From assembly GCA_951799425.1 (NCBI GenBank), contig OX637392.1, positions 37,669,593 to 37,733,592 of the forward strand: a stretch of 64,000 nt of DNA, in the 5' to 3' direction. Both the position numbers and the translations under genes were made by a program. The stretch's first letter is position 1; each line of letters opens with the position of its first letter. This document shows positions 21,523 through 33,340 of the stretch, piece after piece. Below the pieces are notes generated by a model. It made no database searches and was not told the DNA's origin. It worked only from the letters and a program-made list of their open reading frames with translations. Source of the DNA: Ilex aquifolium (Eukaryota; Streptophyta; Magnoliopsida; Aquifoliales; Aquifoliaceae).

Positions 21523-22558
21523 GGGGTCCGGCTCCTCTGCATTTAGGAACTAACCGCACACTCTGCGGTTTAATGAAACGGCGCCGTTTCGGCTGCCTTT
21601 GCAATTTTTTTTTTAATTCCCCCTTACCCAAAACGACGTCGTTTTGGTCCTTTTAAAAATCAGATTCAAAAACCCTTCTCCTCCTTCTGCTTCTGCTTCT
21701 GCTTCAGGCGGTCATCTGTCTCTTCTCCTACCTCCGGCAGACTCAGGCGCTCATCTCTCTCTCTCTCTCTCTTCTCGCCAAGATGAACCCAAAAGTTTAG
21801 GCTGACATATTGGTTGGTACTGACCCTTTTGTGCTTCACAGCTTGAGACGTTTCTCCAGCTTTGGGACGTCGTGTCAAAAAAGTCTGAGATTCAAACAGA
21901 AAATTTTACTGGGAAAATGTTAGAAACCAGGGAATCTTTCTCTCTCTGGTCATAAATGTTCTCTTGTGATTTTAAGGGTTTTTTTTTTCATGAGTTTTAA
22001 ATACAGATTAGGCCAATCTATTTTAACTTTAACTTAACAAGCCATAAATGAAGTTTGTTTGTTTCTAGTTTTCTACAGAAGTGAAGGGGTAGAAAGTTTG
22101 TACATACATACCATTAAATCTTGAAATCACCATGGTTGTGAGTCTTTTGACAGCTTAAAAGGTTGGAGTTGAGGGGTTTGGAAGACGACACAGACGAATC
22201 CGGATACATTGGCATTTCTGAGGAAACAAACAAGTATGGTGGACTTGTGGAAGCTAAAATGCGCCAGAAGGGTATGGAGGGTCTGCCAAGGAAAATCACC
22301 TCCGACAGAAGATTTTCGTCAAAAACCAAGATATCACGCAGACGATTTTCACGGAAAATTTCAGGTTTCCGATGCAAGTCAAAGCAGAAGCAGAAGGAGG
22401 AGAAGGGTTTTTGAATCTGATTTTTAAAAGGACCAAAACGACGTCGTTTTGGGTAAGGGGGAATTAAAAAAAAAAACTGCAAAGGCAGCCGAAACGGCGC
22501 CGTTTCATTAAACCGCAGAGTGTGCGGTTAGTTCCTAAATGCAGAGGAGCCGGACCCC
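21523..22558. mobile_element. Non-autonomous DNA transposon with about 175-bp TIRs (Mutator-like)
   Basis: The 1036-bp insertion is absent from the other RLG-1 LTR. Its near-identical terminal inverted repeats (about 21523-21699 and 22383-22558) begin GGGGTCCGGCTCCTCTGC. The target copies read ACTTTATGG at 21516-21524 and 22559-22567. Because the end is a run of G, the duplication can be read as 7 to 9 bp; 9 bp with long TIRs would fit a Mutator-like element. Each TIR contains the palindromes AACGGCGCCGTT and AAACGACGTCGTTT. No transposase is encoded; the interior has CT-rich runs and no significant ORF. Confidence 0.9.
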
Positions 22559-24113
22559 ACTTTATGGGCCGAGCCAAGGGAGTACGTACCCCAATCACCG
22601 GGCTTTGCACCCGAGAGGTCGTCATGCCTCTTCTTGCTACCCCAACCCAATTCTATTTCATGCATACATACGACCCAAAGGAATCTTCAATCCCTTTCTT
22701 CCGAGTCCCTTTATCAATTACCAAGAGTGGCATTTGACTAACCATGCACACCCACACTCACACCCATGACATGTGTCCATGAATGTGATGTCATGACCAT
22801 GCTCAAAATGCAATGACTACCATATGAGCAACATTTCTCACACTCATGCATATAGCTCATGAATGTGATGCCCTGATCATGCCCAATATGTAATATATAC
22901 TACATGGGCAATAATCAGCACATATCTTCACATTCCATGGAATTTAAATCATAAGCATATAAATTCCATAAACCATCATAAACAACATATCAATGAGCAT
23001 ATGTCAACACATCCATAACACATTCCAACATGTGATTCCAATGGCATCAAACAACCATTTAAACAATCAAGGTATTTTATCAAACACCTTATAGGCACAA
23101 ATTATAAACACATAGCATGCTTATCCAACACTTTCAAGGCACATTTCATAACACATAGCATGCTTATCCAACACTTTCAAGACACATTTCATAACACATA
23201 GCATGCCCCCAATAGCCATAAGTCACATAATGAATTACATGTAACATCCTTAAATCAAAATCAAGCTAGGATATAGCCTAAGCCATTTCCATGCTCCCTT
23301 TTTCACTTTTATTCCCATAGACACATATATATAAGACAATACATATGCATATACAACTTAATCCTTAGTCTAACAACAACTAATGTAAGAATAGTCCAAG
23401 GTAGGAAAACCCCTACCTCAATAGAGATGTAGGCAACCTCTATACACCAAAACCAACCAAAAAGCTTTGATCTCCCAAATTTCTTCCTTTGAATATTCGG
23501 TGAAATCACTCCCCTTTTGGTACGTAGACGTAGCCCTCGACGAGTAGACGAACTTTAACTCTTGGACTATAGCCTTCCAACCAAAGGAACTTGGTGGATC
23601 TTGAAGAAGAAAGGTAGAAAATTAGGTTTCTCTTTTCTCTCTCTTTTTTCTCTCCAACGTGTGAGCTCAGCCGGCCAAGAGAAGAAGAAAATCTGATTTT
23701 TCAGATATTTTGGCCCCTATTTATAATTTTAAATGTGTGGTCTACATCGCACCGCTCGTTTATCACTTTCGGGTCCGTTTTTCGTCCCGAAACAACTCAT
23801 TAAGTCCCGGATTAAGTCCAATTTGATTTTATTGGAACTTTAACTTAATTTTAAGGAAATTTTATATTTCTCGTTTTTGGGGACCTTTAAAAGGTCAATC
23901 GCCACGCAGTCGTGTCGAACTACGTGCAAAATCCGACTATCTCGGAATTCGACGAATTTTCTGGTGGTTACTAGATTTCGCGTTGCGAATCCAATGGCGA
24001 ACTTCGTTTCCTCATCCGAGGTCTAGAACATATGTATTTTAAATACGCACAGTAGTGGCAAATGACTATTTTGCCCTTTTTCGGAAAAGTTCAAATTTAC
24101 CCGGGTTTTCACA

Positions 24114-24184
24114 CTATGTCCACTGTCACACTAGACTCAACTCGACCACAGAACTACAAACTCTAGCTCTGATACCAACTAATT
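24114..24184 (-). mobile_element. RLG-2 leader with intact Met-tRNA primer site
   Basis: It begins with the right CTATG duplication. The minus strand at 24161-24177 reads TGGTATCAGAGCTAGAG, a primer site 7 bases from the 5' LTR edge at 24185. Confidence 0.9.
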
Positions 24185-26665
24185 TGTCACGCCCCAGCCC
24201 GGTCTTCCAAGGATGAGACACGGCTAGATTTTTGATACACCTGTTTACGTATATATAATCTGGATTAATAAAACATTAAATAATTCCATAGGTGCAACAA
24301 CACCATCTATCACCTTAGTCATTAAGCATAATAGTAAAACATGTCTCATAACCTGTACCATATATAACACCTGTACCAATTGTTTGTTTCCCAGGTTATA
24401 GACATATACCAAAAACTCATACCCACATAGCATACATCTCAATGTATGCTTGTTGAGTCTGTTACAATCATATACTATTAAACTTTCATAATAATCTCTT
24501 ACAAATATAATTCACAACCCAACAATTAGTCATATCGACACTCAACCTGAGTGATATCACCCTAACATTATTCAAGACTCAATCGACTGGACAGTGGACT
24601 GGTCTGCATCTTCCTCTACAGTACCTTAAAAGGAGAAATTATAGGGGTGTGAGCTAAACCACGCCCTTAGTGAGTATACATGTTGTATATGAAATTGAAA
24701 TGATAGTAATACACTGAAGTAGGTAGATACTACGTAGATACACGTATCAAACAACAACATCATACTAATTTCAAAGAATTCACAAGCGACATCACATCTA
24801 TACTACCCCTCATCGGGTAATCGATCCCACATGGATCCGTGTCTCCCGAACCTCCCGGGAACACCACAGTGCTAGCACATCACTGCACGCCCAGTGATCA
24901 GGCATCGACGCCCTTGTCTCAAACAGTGCGCCACATTCTGCAATACACAATACACAATACAAAACATCATTCAATCACATAAACATGTAGCACATTATCC
25001 TGGAGAATTGCTATTAAATTCTATCATTTACTATCATCTTATAATAGCATTTCTAAAACATATAAAGATATACACCCACCTCAAATGTACAGATCTACGG
25101 CCCTTCGGTCCTATCGGTGGATCCTTTCGGTGTTACCGTATCTGTTCCAAAACCAACTGTCTCACCCGTTCCATCTACCATATTTGTAATTACAATATCA
25201 ATATCATATTTAATAGTTAATCATGCACTAATGCATGCAGAATGATGCACCCCAAAGTGCCCCAGTAACTCCGGTTACCGCACTATCTCCTCACACACTA
25301 GCATTTTTGTTCTAGGGATCAAATTTTCTCCCCAAATCTCCAAAATCACTCACATTAATCACAATTAGGATTAAATATGTCAAACACATTGACCGGGGGC
25401 CCATTTTTACACATTTCGACTCTGAATCCTAAAAACTGCACTTCCGTCATTCCATACATTTCGCACCGGATATTATATTCATTTGCATTCGAAATTCACA
25501 TTACCACATCAAGCATCATTTAAAAATGCAGCATGAAAAATTTCAAGTCATTTGGATTAAAATTCACACATGTGATAATAACATTTAGAAATCAGGATTT
25601 TGGCATTACCGACATCCATTCCCAATTTATATCGTACGTTTCTTTTAAAACAATTATACCTAAACTCACACACTCACTAATTCATGCAAAACAGCCTCCT
25701 AATTGCACCCTTAGACTCCCCATTTCACACCCATAAATTTTGGTTTCATCCTACCCCTCGAAAAACATACCGAACATCTCAAATGACAATTTTTCACATT
25801 TGCCTCACCTTCGGTTTAATACTCATTTGGAACCCGTACTTAGCAGCCCGTTAATTACGTTTCATACACTTAATGAAACTCACAAAAACCTGTTATGAAA
25901 TTAAAATACAACAGCCCACTAATTTATATTTAATACACTTAATTTAAACTCACAAAAATATGTTTTGAAATTAAACTAAAACAACCCATTAAAATTAACT
26001 AAAACAGTCCATGAATACAATTAAAACAGCCACTAATTTAAAACAAAACAACCCACACATATAAATTTATACTAAAATTAATCATATATACCTTCCTCTT
26101 CTCTCTCTCGGTTGGAACTAAAACACCCCCTCCAAACCTTGATTTCTCCTTCACTCTCTTCCTCCTTGTTCTCGGCTCAAATGGACACACCCACATATAT
26201 TTTTTTCCTTTCTCTTTTACTCTCCCTCACTCTCGGTTTCCAGTAAGCAAGAACACACACACACACACACTTCTACACCATTAATTACACACACACATTT
26301 GCTACACTTTAAAACACACACACACACCCCTGGCATGCACACACACAACCACTTAGCAGCCCACATGACCCCCATTTTCCATATGCTAACACATGTAAAG
26401 GTGACCATATTAATGGGTTAATTACACTTGCCTCCCCCAAGTTTTTAAGTGATTTCGAAATCAACCCACTAGTATTTTCACACATGAAATTCCTATAAAT
26501 GGGTGTCACTAATACATCACTAACGGAGTCCACATAACCAATGTATGCTCACTCACATCATGGCTATGAAATATTTAATTTAATTAACCCTTTAATAATT
26601 TCACATAATTACAATTTAACCCACAAAATTATGCTAATATGCATGCAATGCATGATCGGGTCTCA
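24185..26665 (-). mobile_element. RLG-2 right (5') LTR, 2481 bp
   Basis: The plus strand runs TGTCACGCCCCAGCCC...GGGTCTCA. On the minus strand it begins TGAGACCCGATC. It is visibly more diverged from its partner than the RLG-1 pair, so RLG-2 is older, as the nesting also requires. Confidence 0.92.
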
Positions 26666-27165
26666 TAGATATCAACCATAACATATTTAGTTCGTATTAA
26701 GTTCGCACTCTATTAATGTATCGTGTCAAAAATTATCACCTTTGCATTCTACGCAACTATTATTCATCAAGGATTAATAGTGTGTTTGAGATGACTTTAA
26801 AAAAAGCACTTTTAGAATTTTTGACTTATCATAAGTCATTTTCTAAAAAAAAATAGTGTTTGGGATAACTTCTCAAAAACACTTTTAAACAATTAAAAGT
26901 AATTTTTACACTTAAATGAGTTAATAAGTAGGAGTAAAAAAAAATAACTTTTTCTTTTCATAAAACACTTTTTTTTTTTTTTCACGATCAGCACCCCTGC
27001 CTCCCGGACATCCACAGACGACACCAATCACCTCGCCGATCACTGCCGACGACGACGCTCGAGAGTGTATTATCCATCCAAAGGTAATGATGTGGAGGCT
27101 ATTTTAAGCTAGGAAGTGAGGAGCTGTAGAAGGACCAGCTGATCACCTTCGGCCATCTTCAAGAG
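26666..27165. other. Spacer with MITE-like A+T-rich repeat
   Basis: At 26782-26870 the repeat GTGTTTGAGATGACTTTAAA...TAGTGTTTGGGATAAC resembles 35784-35862 on the other side of the viral insertion, in the same orientation. From about 26990 a GC-richer stretch follows that I do not recognise. The viral junction is at about 27166. Confidence 0.55.
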
Positions 27166-27318
27166 CTAACTGAGATCTTAAATTCAGTAAAAATTATAAC
27201 TGCTGTTGATGGTAGTATAAATACCCAAGAAGATGCTGTTTATACTTTAATTCAAACCATATTAAAACACTTTGTTGGAACAAATTTCCAAAGTACAGAT
27301 AAGAGTAAGGAACACTTA

Positions 27319-28918
27319 ATGAATTTAAGATGTCCCACTTTAACTCATTTTAGGTGGTATAAAGATGTCTTTTTAGCTAAAGTTTTGCTAAGAACAGATG
27401 CTAATAATGAATTCTGGAAAGAAAAATTTATTTCAGGATTGCCTAGCTTATTTGCTGAAAAAATAAGAATTCGCTTAAAGCAAAAACATGGAGGATTTAA
27501 AATCCCTTATGAAAATTATACCTATGGAGAACTAATTTCCGAATGTATTTCTGAAGGTTTAGCTCTCTGTAATGATTTAAATCTCAAAGCTCAGCTTAAG
27601 AGACACAGATTAACTGGTAGAAAAGAGCTTGGAGAATTTTGTAATCAGTTTGCGTATAATTTGGATATTCCCAAAGATAAAGTTTCTGGTAAGAAAAAGC
27701 CTTACACAAAACCTTATAAAAAGGGTAGAAAATTCTATAAAAGGAATTATGGAAAAGAGAAAATAGATAAAACTATTAAAAAATCTAAAGAAAAGGATAA
27801 AATGCCTATTCTAAAATGTTTTAAATGTGGCAAAGAAGGTCACATTGCCACTAAGTGTCCGATTAAACAACAAATTAATGAATTAATTAATGATGAAGAT
27901 CTTAAAGAAAAGATTTTAAAACTTGTTCTAAATTCAGAAAGTGAAGATTCTATTAATGATCTATCATCTGAAGAAGAAGATTTTAATATTGATGAAATAA
28001 GTTGTTCGTCTTCTGAAAATGATAATTGTAAACAAGATATAGCTTGCTCTTCTCATTGTAAATCTGAAAACAATTATTATAAAGCTATTTTAGCTATGAA
28101 TGGTTTAAGTATAAATACTTTGACCAAGTCTCAAACTTTAATTCTTGATCTTATAGATAAAATTCAAGATCCTGATTCTAAGAGAAAAGCTATTGAACAA
28201 TATCGGCAGATAAATCCAGAAGAAAAGAGACCATCTATGTCTCAATCTTATTCTCTTAAGGAAGTCCTTAATAGGACAGAAGAAATAACAATTGAAAATA
28301 TTCCAACTAGAGAGTTCTCATCCTCTCCGGTCCAAGACTTAAAGAAAGAAATTTATTCCCTTAAAGAAGACATAAAAGTCTTACAAGCTAGAGTGTTAGC
28401 TTTAGAAAAATTTTCCTCTAAAGACAAAGACATAAAGGTTGATAATGACATTGAGAATGATAATGCATCTCCTTCTACTTCTATTAAAGAAGATTATTTA
28501 AATGTAATCAATAAAGTAACTTTTCAAAAGTGGTATATTAAAGTTACTCTTGCGATAAATCAATTCTTTACTATTGAAACTATTGCTTTAATTGATAGTG
28601 GATCTGATATGAACTGCATCAAAGCATGATTAATTCCTACCAAATATTTTGAAAAAACTACTCAGTCGGTAAGCACTGCTGATGGTTCCAAATTAAATAT
28701 AAACTTTAAACTTTCAAATGTTTATGTTTGTAATGAAGGAATTTGTATTCCTACCACTTTTATGCTTATTGATAATTTAAATCAATTGGTGATTTTGGGA
28801 ACACCATTTTTATCTATGATTCAACCTATAGAAAAAATTGATTCTAAAAGAATTTTGACTACTATAGATGGTCAACAGATATTATTTGAGTTTATAATCT
28901 CACCTCAAATACAAATGT
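27319..28918 (+). pseudogene. Inverted copy of viral coat protein and protease region
   Basis: This plus-strand copy of the same region that lies on the minus strand at about 30553-32150 opens within the coat protein. It includes a basic Lys-rich stretch, a CCHC zinc knuckle (CFKCGKEGHIATKC, about residues 172-185) used to bind nucleic acid in coat proteins of this family, an acidic Ser-rich stretch and the protease motif LIDSGSD near residue 427. A stop lies at 28627-28629 just after the protease motif; homology continues past it to 28918, where it ends abruptly. About 20 residue differences across 436 separate the two copies. Confidence 0.85.
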
Positions 28919-28984
28919 ACAAAACTTTATACTGTACATTGATGTCAGTGCATGCGTCAGCAATACTGTGCAAACACTGTGCTC

Positions 28985-29036
28985 TATAACTATATACAGC
29001 TTCAAAATTCCCGTAGTGACGTCATGGCGTGCGTCA
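28985..29036 (-). promoter_or_regulatory. Viral promoter candidate: as-1-type element plus TATA
   Basis: On the minus strand two TGACG motifs (29036-29032 and 29024-29020) are separated by exactly 7 bases, the geometry of the as-1 element of the cauliflower mosaic virus 35S promoter, which binds TGA-type bZIP factors. A TATATA box follows 23 bases downstream (28991-28996). It lies just after the tail ORF, where caulimovirids place the pregenomic RNA promoter. The viral sequence stops at 28918, so little of the transcript leader remains. Confidence 0.7.
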
Positions 29037-29120
29037 CTTTTTCTAATAATATATTGGTGACTTCATGGTGTTTGTCACCTCAAACAGATCGGATTTATCC
29101 GAGGACTCAGCTTTATCTGA

Positions 29121-29405
29121 TTATTTTTTATAAGGCAATTTAAACAGCATATTGCCGTTATTATGAAGATTTATCTTTGAATTATCATTTAATAATTCTT
29201 CATTAAAAGAGATGTTATCTTTAATTGGAATATATTCCTGGGAAATCATAAAGTCTTCATCAGAGTTAATAGGAGATGGAAATCTATCAACTTCCTCAAC
29301 TTTAGCTTTCCCTTTGTCTTTTATGACAACTGGTGGAGTATTGAAAAGATCCATCTTTTCAATCATGCCTAATGTGGACATAACCTGAAGATGCCATTCC
29401 TCCAC
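29121..29405 (-). pseudogene. End of viral tail ORF
   Basis: A 94-codon acidic stretch that continues the product of 29432-30151 in another frame, so a frameshift or stop lies at about 29406-29431. No domain was recognised. It ends about 85 bases before the as-1-type element. Confidence 0.55.
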
Positions 29406-29431
29406 AACTGCAACTTTAAGCTGCTCATTAT

Positions 29432-30151
29432 TTAACTGGGGTTTTCTATTTTAATTTTTTCTTTAAGAACTTTAATAGGATTCAAATTAATGCCAGTATT
29501 TATACTGGTAGTAGGAACAATAGAGTTTGAGATGTAAGGTTCCTCTCCCTCGGTTCCCATGTCTTTAAGACATTCTTTAATAATCTGATATTTAGAGTTA
29601 GTGGAATAATTATTCCAATTATGAAATATTTTTCTCAGCTGTTCAGGATTTATCCTGTTAGAAAATATTTTTCTCATCTCTTGTGGATTTATCCAGTAAT
29701 CATTTAAAAAGGTATTTATACCTATCAAAAATTTATTCTCCGTATATGGAGATAAAATTAAAGCAGTAGGATTAGTTAAAAGAGATTTATCTCTTGAACC
29801 ATATTCATGAAATGATGGCTCATCCTTAATGTCACCTATATGTGACGGACTTTCTTTACCAAATATGATATCCTTTTGATATAAAAAGTCTTTATCACAT
29901 TTATGTGATTCAACATCAACAACTTTAGTAGGTAACTTGCAAGAATATCGCAAGGGTTGATAATATGCATTAAAATAATTAGCATCCTTATATGGATCAA
30001 AATAATATGCACTTTTATATGCATCAAAAGCAGTTTTATAATCATCAGAATAATATGCTCTTTTATAAGCATAATATTGGGTTCTTACCAATATTCCTCC
30101 AAGTTTTATCAATGTCTGATAACAGAATTCTTCTGGAACAAGATTCTTCAT
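29432..30151 (-). pseudogene. Viral tail ORF with Tyr-rich repeats
   Basis: A 239-codon open stretch of unknown function. Near the N-terminus are imperfect repeats such as AYYSDDYK and AYYFDPYK, very rich in Tyr. A related partial copy lies at 35253-35645. It follows the protease region directly, where RT and RNase H would be expected, so either this is a second viral ORF brought close by deletion or the polyprotein tail. No homology to a known domain could be recognised by eye. Confidence 0.6.
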
Positions 30152-30229
30152 CGACTGTTTATAGTGGTAATCATAATACCAGTCATTAATCTCAAGAATA
30201 AGACTGAATTTAGAAATATTCTTAGCAGC

Positions 30230-32998
30230 TCAAGCAATTCTTAACAGAAAAAGAGAAATATCGTCTGTCAATTGCTCTTTCATAGCATGACAATAAAGAC
30301 TCCATAGAGACATTTTGCAATAATTAATTTTCCATGTAGAGACGAAGCTGAATATATCTTCACCTGCATGGTCACAAATACAGTCCAGAAGTTCTAGATT
30401 TTTGTTAATAGGATCAAGAGAAAATGAATCAGGATTCATATCTGGAACTTCTTGATTTCCTGCAAGATTAGCACTCCAAAAAGAGTTAGGAATAATAGAA
30501 TCAAAATGATTCTTTTTATAAATTAATTTTTCTTTTAGTTGATTTATCATCTGTATTTGGGGTGAAGTTATAAACTCAAATAATATCTGTTGACCATCTA
30601 TAGTAGTCAAAATTCCTTTAGAATCAATTTTTTCTATAGGTTGAATCATAGATAAAAATGGTGTTCCCAAAATCACCAATTGATTTAAATTATCAATAAG
30701 CATAAAAGTAGTAGGAATACAAATTCCTTCATTACAAACATAAACATTTGAAAGTTTAAAGTTTATATTTAATTTCGAACCATCAGCAGTACTTACAGAC
30801 TGAGTAGTTTTTTCAAAATATTTGGTGGGAATTAATCCTACTTTTATGCAGTTCATATCAGATCCACTATCAATTAAAGCAATAGTTTCAATAGTAAAGA
30901 ATTGATTTATCGCAAGAGAAACTTTAATATACCACTTTTGAAAAGTTATTTTATTGATTACATTTAAATAATCTTCTTTAATAGAAGTAGAAGGAGATGC
31001 ATTATCATTCTCAATGTCATTATCAACCTTTATGTCTTTGTCTTTAGAGGGAAATTTTTCTAAAGCTAACACTCTAGCTTGTAAGACTTTTATGTCTTCT
31101 TTAAGGGAATAAATTTCTTTCTTTAAGTCTTGGCCCGGAGAGGATGAGAACTCTCTAGTTGGAAAATTTTCAATTGTTATATCTTCTGTCCTATTAAGGG
31201 CTTCCTTAAGTGAATAAGATTGAGACATAGAGGGTCTCTTTTCTTCTGGATTTATCTGCAGATATTGTTCAATAGCTTTTCTCTTAGAATCAGGATCTTG
31301 AATTTTATCAATAAGATCAAGAATTAAAGTTTGAGACTTAGTCAAAGTATTTATACTTAAACCATTCATAGCCAAAATAGCTTTATAATAATTGTTTTCA
31401 GATTTACAATGAGAAGAGCAAGCTATATCTTGTTTACAATTATCATTTTCAGAAGACGAATAACTTATTTCATCAATATTAAAATCTTCTTCTTCAGAGG
31501 ATAGATCATTAATAGACTCTTCACTTTCTGAATTTAGAACAAGTTTTAAAATCTTTTCTTTAAGATCTTCATCATTAATTAATTCATTAATTTGTTGTTT
31601 AATCGGACACTTAGTGGCAATGTGACCTTCTTTGCCACATTTAAAACATTTTATAATAGGCCTTTTATCCTTTTCTTTAGATTTTTTAATAGTTTTATCT
31701 ATTTTTTCTTTTCCATAATTCCTTTTATAGAATTTTCTACCCTTTTTATAAGGTTTTGTGTAAGGCTTTTTCTTACCAGAAACTTTATCTTTGGGAATAT
31801 CCAAATTATACGCAAACTGGTTACAAAATTCTCCAAGCTCTTTTCTACCAGTTAATCTTTGTCTCTTAAGCTGAGCTTTGAGATTTAAATCATTACAGAG
31901 AGCTAAACCTTCAGAAATACATTCGAAAATTAGTTCTCCATAGGTATAATTTTCATAAGGGATTTTAAATCCTCCTTGTCTTTGCTTTAAGCGAATTCTT
32001 ATTTTTTCAGCAAATAAGCTAGGCAATCCTGAAATAAATTTTTCTTTCCAGAATTCATTATTAGCATATGTTCTTAGCAAAACTTTAGCTAAAAAGACAT
32101 CTTTATACTACCTAAAATGGGTTAAAGTGGGACATCTTAAATTCATTAAGAGTTCTTTACTCTTATCTGTACTTTGAAAATTTGTTCCAACAAAGTGTTT
32201 TAATATGGTTTGAATTAAAGTATAAACAACATCTTCTTGGGTATTTATACTACCATCAACAACAGTTATAATTTTTACTGAATTTAAGATCTCAGTTTGC
32301 TGGGTTGAATTTAAATAGTTATCCCACCAGCCACGTAGTTGACCAGTGAATCCAGCAGTTATAAATTTAGCAATAGCATGATCAGAATTACGATTTGCTC
32401 GACATATCGAAGCATACATCAAAATTTTATGTAAAACTTGATGAATTAAATATTCAGACATACCATCAATATTCCATTCATAAATAGAAGAGGCATCATA
32501 ACCACTTTGATCAATAAAAAATCTTTCCTCATACATAATATCTTGAGGAGTTGACCTCGGATAATAAGCCATTAACGGAGGCGCTTGTTGATATGTATTA
32601 GTTTTTGGTCTGGAATATCCAATTTTATTAACTTCTACTTTCTGCATGTCAGATAACATATTTTCAAAATTTTTAATTTCAGTTTCATATTGCTCTACTT
32701 CCTCTGTGTTAGAAAGTACATTTAACGATAAACCTTTTAATTTATCTTTGAGTGCATTTATGAACTCAAGTTCTTCAAGTTTATTATGAAGATTAAAGGA
32801 TGAAGTATCCACAGGGGGTTTAATATTGACTTGTTCAAGTCCATTAATATCGTCAGGAAAAGACTTAGATGAAACTTTAATCTGATCTTTTATCAAATTT
32901 TCAATCTTAGTCAAATGTTGATCTATAGTTTGTAAACAGACATTTGTATAATTATTATGTCTAACACCAATATTGGTTCCTGAATAACAGGCATTCAA
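30230..32998 (-). pseudogene. Viral coat protein and protease
   Basis: One reading frame split by a single in-frame stop at 32108-32110. The upstream part (32998-32111) holds a helical coat protein region including GFTGQLRGWWDNYLNSTQQ (about residues 211-229). The downstream part has the Lys-rich stretch, the zinc knuckle CFKCGKEGHIATKC (about residues 146-159 after 32080) and the aspartic protease with LIDSGSD and a second conserved region ending ILGTPFLSM. The frame ends at 30230 without any RT motif. The coat protein would package the genome and the protease would mature the polyprotein. Confidence 0.85.
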
Positions 32999-33149
32999 AA
33001 CAATATCTTCATTTAATTTTATAGCTTCAGTAGTGGGGGGATAAAAACTATTTATAGTTTTACCATCTAAAGTTTCACATTTATGTTAGAAATTTTCAAT
33101 TACATTTACATGATCCATAGTTGGTGGAGCATAAAATGCTAAAAACCAA

Positions 33150-33335
33150 TTAACAAAAGGAATTATCCTTTTTTTCTCTTTCTATATAAAGATAAAACAT
33201 TTCTTTATAATTTCGAAGATCATCAGAACTCATAGTTCTAAAATACCAATCTCTAAATTCTTTATATTTAGGGAGATTAAACTCAGCATTAATTTCTTGT
33301 CGGTTAACAACAAAATCTTTTTGGTGTATATCCAT
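33150..33335 (-). pseudogene. N-terminal fragment of viral ORF following movement protein
   Basis: A 61-codon stretch begins 6 bases after the movement-protein frame ends and stops by frameshift. Decayed sequence from 33150 to 33000 links it to the coat protein frame. Position suggests it is the start of the coat polyprotein. No domain was recognised. Confidence 0.55.
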
Positions 33336-33340
33336 AAAAA

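Larger units (their letters stand above)
12553..24113 (-). mobile_element. RLG-1: near-intact Ty3/gypsy chromovirus, TSD CTATG
   Basis: This is a complete 11,561-bp element with perfect target duplications CTATG at 12548-12552 and 24114-24118, inserted into the RLG-2 leader. Order on the minus strand is 5' LTR (20333-24113), primer site (20317-20329), a single-frame gag-pol (19969-15410), polypurine tract (15291-15304) and 3' LTR (12553-15290). The pol order PR-RT-RH-IN-chromodomain and the Met-tRNA primer place it in the Del/Tekay-like chromoviruses. Counting by eye gives roughly 36 differences across about 2,738 aligned LTR bases (near 1.3 percent), so the insertion is young. Confidence 0.96.
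20333..24113 (-). mobile_element. RLG-1 5' LTR with nested DNA transposon
   Basis: Homologous to 12553-15290. Its 3781 bp equal the 2738 bp of the partner plus 1043 bp, exactly the inserted DNA transposon (1036 bp) and its 7-bp duplication. The TATA box on the minus strand is at 23718-23725. The palindrome block recurs at 20608-20852. Confidence 0.95.
5273..26665 (-). mobile_element. RLG-2: older Ty3/gypsy chromovirus (Del/Tekay-like), host of nested insertion
   Basis: The minus-strand element has LTRs 5273-7784 and 24185-26665, a Met-tRNA primer site (24161-24177), gag (about 11370-12440), protease, RT, RNase H, integrase and chromodomain (7822-11363), and a polypurine tract (7785-7800). 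RLG-1 (12553-24113) is inserted in the leader between gag and primer site. The coding region holds many stops and frameshifts. No outer 5-bp duplication was found, consistent with the left LTR being shared with a second, truncated tandem copy. Confidence 0.9.

Noticed and set aside
22163..22482. ORFs of 72-122 codons within the long-TIR transposon
   Set aside because: No transposase motif. Parts run into the TIRs and read the CT-rich stretches.
20317..24177. Possible tRNA-Met genes at TGGTATCAGAGC matches
   Set aside because: Only 13-17 bases match a tRNA 3' end, and each match sits next to an LTR edge or in the viral leader, so they are primer sites.
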